A model generated the notes under the pieces. The model was not told where the DNA came from. It worked only from the letters and a program-made list of their open reading frames with translations, and made no database searches. Source: Candidatus Iainarchaeum sp. (GTDB lineage: Archaea > Iainarchaeota > Iainarchaeia > Iainarchaeales > GCA-2688035). Taken from it: 5,291 bases of DNA. The first letter of the stretch is position 1. The number at the start of each line of letters is the position of its first letter. Both the position numbers and the translations under genes were made by a program. Positions 4,131 to 5,291 of this stretch are shown here, piece after piece. Location: positions 1-5,291 of the forward strand of contig JAFCCK010000064.1 of the NCBI GenBank assembly GCA_017610245.1, given 5' to 3'.

Positions 4131-5218
4131 CTCTTTTCCAGAACAAGCTTTTTGGCAATCGGGATTTTCTCCGCTGCCCTCTTCTGGTGCTTTTTAAGGA
4201 AACCATTGAGGAATTTTGCGGTATACTGCTTGCATTCCCTGCAAAGCCATTTCCCCTGCTTGCACTCTCTCCAAATGCGCTGCAGTTCCTTCTCATCCTC
4301 CAAATGGAACAGGAGTAGCTCGTGCACTTTGCACACTTCTGGCCTTCCACCCAGTTTCCTCTGCTCCTCAGCTGTATTCCTACCACCTGTAAAAGCGTTT
4401 GCAATCTTTCTCTCCACTTCCTGCTTTGAATCCTTGAGGAAAATTGCCGTATCGGGCATTGAAGCGGACATTTTCGTGTTCTCTTTCAAACCGCTCTGGT
4501 GCCTGAAGTAAATGAAGGAGGGCACTTCCGAAGAGTAGGGCAAGCGCTTTGCCAAATCTCTTGTCAGGCGCGCATGTGGGTCTTGGTCAATGCCAATGCC
4601 AGTAATGCTTGGCATCTTTCCCTCGAATTCCTCCAACTGACCGTGCAATATATCAGAGTATTGCAGCAAATTCGCTGCAACTTTCCCCAAATCAATGTGT
4701 CCGTAAATTGCCTGGAACATGTTTTTGGTTATTTTCTTGCTCAATTCAAGGGTGAATTCATAATAGCGTGTTTCCCTCCTGCTCTGCACTTTTATGTCCT
4801 GGGGGGCGATGCCCAATGCCAGGGCATCGGCAGCATTCACTATTGCAAACTCCTTTGCCTTTTTCATGTCTGGCATCTTTTTGTCGGGCCTGCTGAGATA
4901 TCCATCCAAATCACAGATGCAGAGGTAGTTCCTTGCTCTTGCCTCTTTGAAGAAGCGGAACAAATCAATGTCAACCTTGTGACCAAGGTGGAATGGACCG
5001 CTGGAGGCAATTCCTGTTATATTAATGAATGGTTTCCTTGATTCAATGCATTTCAAGACTTTTTGGAAGTCGCGGTGCGCAACGATAATGCCCCTGGAGA
5101 AAAAACGGTGCTTCAGGCGCGTTTTCCACTTATCAGGAAATGGGCTTAAGCCAAATTCCTTGAAAACGTGTTCGTAGTCCTTTATCACTTCACTTCCCCA
5201 GAGGTCAATCTCTGGCAT
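4127..5218 (-). CDS. trpS: Tryptophanyl-tRNA synthetase, archaeal/eukaryal type
   Basis: A 363-aa cytoplasmic class I synthetase that activates tryptophan with ATP and charges tRNA-Trp. The HIGH-type signature is GPFHLGHK (H77-L-G-H80), and the KMSKS loop is KMSAS (249-253). TrpRS-specific stretches are GIDQDPH (209-215) followed by RLTRDLAKR, and AFTGGR (275-280) followed by TAEEQRKLGGRPEVC. A long N-terminal extension precedes the Rossmann core, as in archaeal and eukaryal enzymes, and the length is close to theirs. Near the C-terminus RECKQ occurs twice (317-321 and 327-331), with Cys319, 326 and 329. I chose the ATG at 5218; an in-frame GTG (5227) and TTG (5233) would add a few residues. 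It is transcribed alone on the minus strand, tail-to-tail with the USP-like gene. Confidence 0.95.
   Translation of the reverse strand: MPEIDLWGSEVIKDYEHVFKEFGLSPFPDKWKTRLKHRFFSRGIIVAHRDFQKVLKCIESRKPFINITGIASSGPFHLGHKVDIDLFRFFKEARARNYLCICDLDGYLSRPDKKMPDMKKAKEFAIVNAADALALGIAPQDIKVQSRRETRYYEFTLELSKKITKNMFQAIYGHIDLGKVAANLLQYSDILHGQLEEFEGKMPSITGIGIDQDPHARLTRDLAKRLPYSSEVPSFIYFRHQSGLKENTKMSASMPDTAIFLKDSKQEVERKIANAFTGGRNTAEEQRKLGGRPEVCKVHELLLFHLEDEKELQRIWRECKQGKWLCRECKQYTAKFLNGFLKKHQKRAAEKIPIAKKLVLEKS
4807..4829. repeat. Perfect 8-bp inverted repeat within trpS
   Basis: CGATGCCC (4807-4814) and GGGCATCG (4822-4829) enclose a 7-nt loop and could form a GC-rich hairpin in the trpS mRNA. It lies in codons for ADALALGIA, where Ala/Gly-rich codons favour such complementarity, so it may simply be coding coincidence. 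Confidence 0.35.
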
Positions 5219-5291
5219 CTTAACCACAAACAATAAGTATTAATTTCTTCATTTAAATAAATATCTATTAATATATTAAAAGCAGTTGGTG
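5219..5291 (-). promoter_or_regulatory. AT-rich upstream region and promoter of trpS
   Basis: This 73-bp stretch is strongly AT-rich and holds two TATA candidates on the minus strand. TTATTTAAAT (5251-5260) would start transcription about 10 nt before the ATG. GCTTTTAATATATT (5269-5282) resembles the module used elsewhere in the window and would give a leader near 32 nt. No Shine-Dalgarno sequence precedes the ATG, which favours the short-leader reading. A promoter for a rightward gene beyond the window cannot be excluded. Confidence 0.45.

Noticed and set aside
4807..4829. 8-bp inverted repeat in trpS as a possible terminator or regulatory hairpin
   Set aside because: It is in mid-gene, has no T-tract after it on either strand, and encodes an Ala/Gly-rich helix whose codons readily generate GC palindromes. 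Kept only as a low-confidence repeat.
4499..5041. 180-codon plus-strand open frame opposite trpS
   Set aside because: It overlaps the HLGH and GIDQDPH regions of a certain synthetase gene and shows no family motif, promoter or Shine-Dalgarno sequence.
1..5291. CRISPR array, tRNA/rRNA gene, insertion sequence or phage-type integration site
   Set aside because: No regularly spaced repeats, no cloverleaf with a T-arm GGTTCRA block, no transposase or integrase frame and no terminal inverted repeats with target duplications were found on reading both strands.

Overview
The window reads as archaeal chromosome, most likely from a DPANN-type lineage. Genes are preceded by archaeal TATA/BRE boxes rather than bacterial -35/-10 boxes. 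Several start codons lie about 31 nt from a conserved AAGCTTTTTA-like box, as expected for leaderless or nearly leaderless mRNAs. The tryptophanyl-tRNA synthetase is of the archaeal/eukaryal type, and the small lipoprotein carries a CGNGICEEGE...CPQDC motif that is common in DPANN proteomes. The lineage is an inference; no rRNA or tRNA gene is present to fix it.

Layout. Positions 1-232 (-) hold the 5' part of a secreted protein that runs off the left edge. It diverges from a thioredoxin reductase-like flavoprotein at 328-1254 (+). A PIN-domain nuclease (1310-1726, +) follows and overlaps tail-to-tail by 29 nt with a ribbon-helix-helix (RHH) regulator (1698-1985, -). That regulator is divergent from a second, unrelated RHH regulator (2093-2350, +); the 107-bp gap between them is packed with promoter and operator-like repeats. 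A small Cys-rich lipoprotein (2426-2893, +) begins at a TTG behind a perfect Shine-Dalgarno sequence and ends inside a terminator-like hairpin. A two-gene operon follows: a 247-aa protein with three winged-helix-like 'wing' repeats (2987-3730) overlaps by 38 nt a Rossmann-like protein resembling universal stress proteins (3693-4130). The window closes with trpS (4127-5218, -), whose stop codon shares one CTAG tetramer with the stop of the preceding gene.

How the genes fit together. The reductase and trpS are housekeeping genes. The PIN nuclease, the two RHH proteins and their operator-like repeats look like a rearranged toxin-antitoxin or regulatory islet: the nuclease lacks the usual upstream co-transcribed antitoxin and instead faces an RHH gene. 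The winged-helix/USP-like pair is the least recognisable part and the best candidate for a poorly described regulatory module. Translation appears to use two modes. Promoter-proximal genes have ATG or GTG at the expected transcription start, while two TTG starts are both backed by Shine-Dalgarno-like sequence. No insertion sequence, CRISPR array, tRNA or rRNA was seen, and no stretch above 300 bases lacks a gene.
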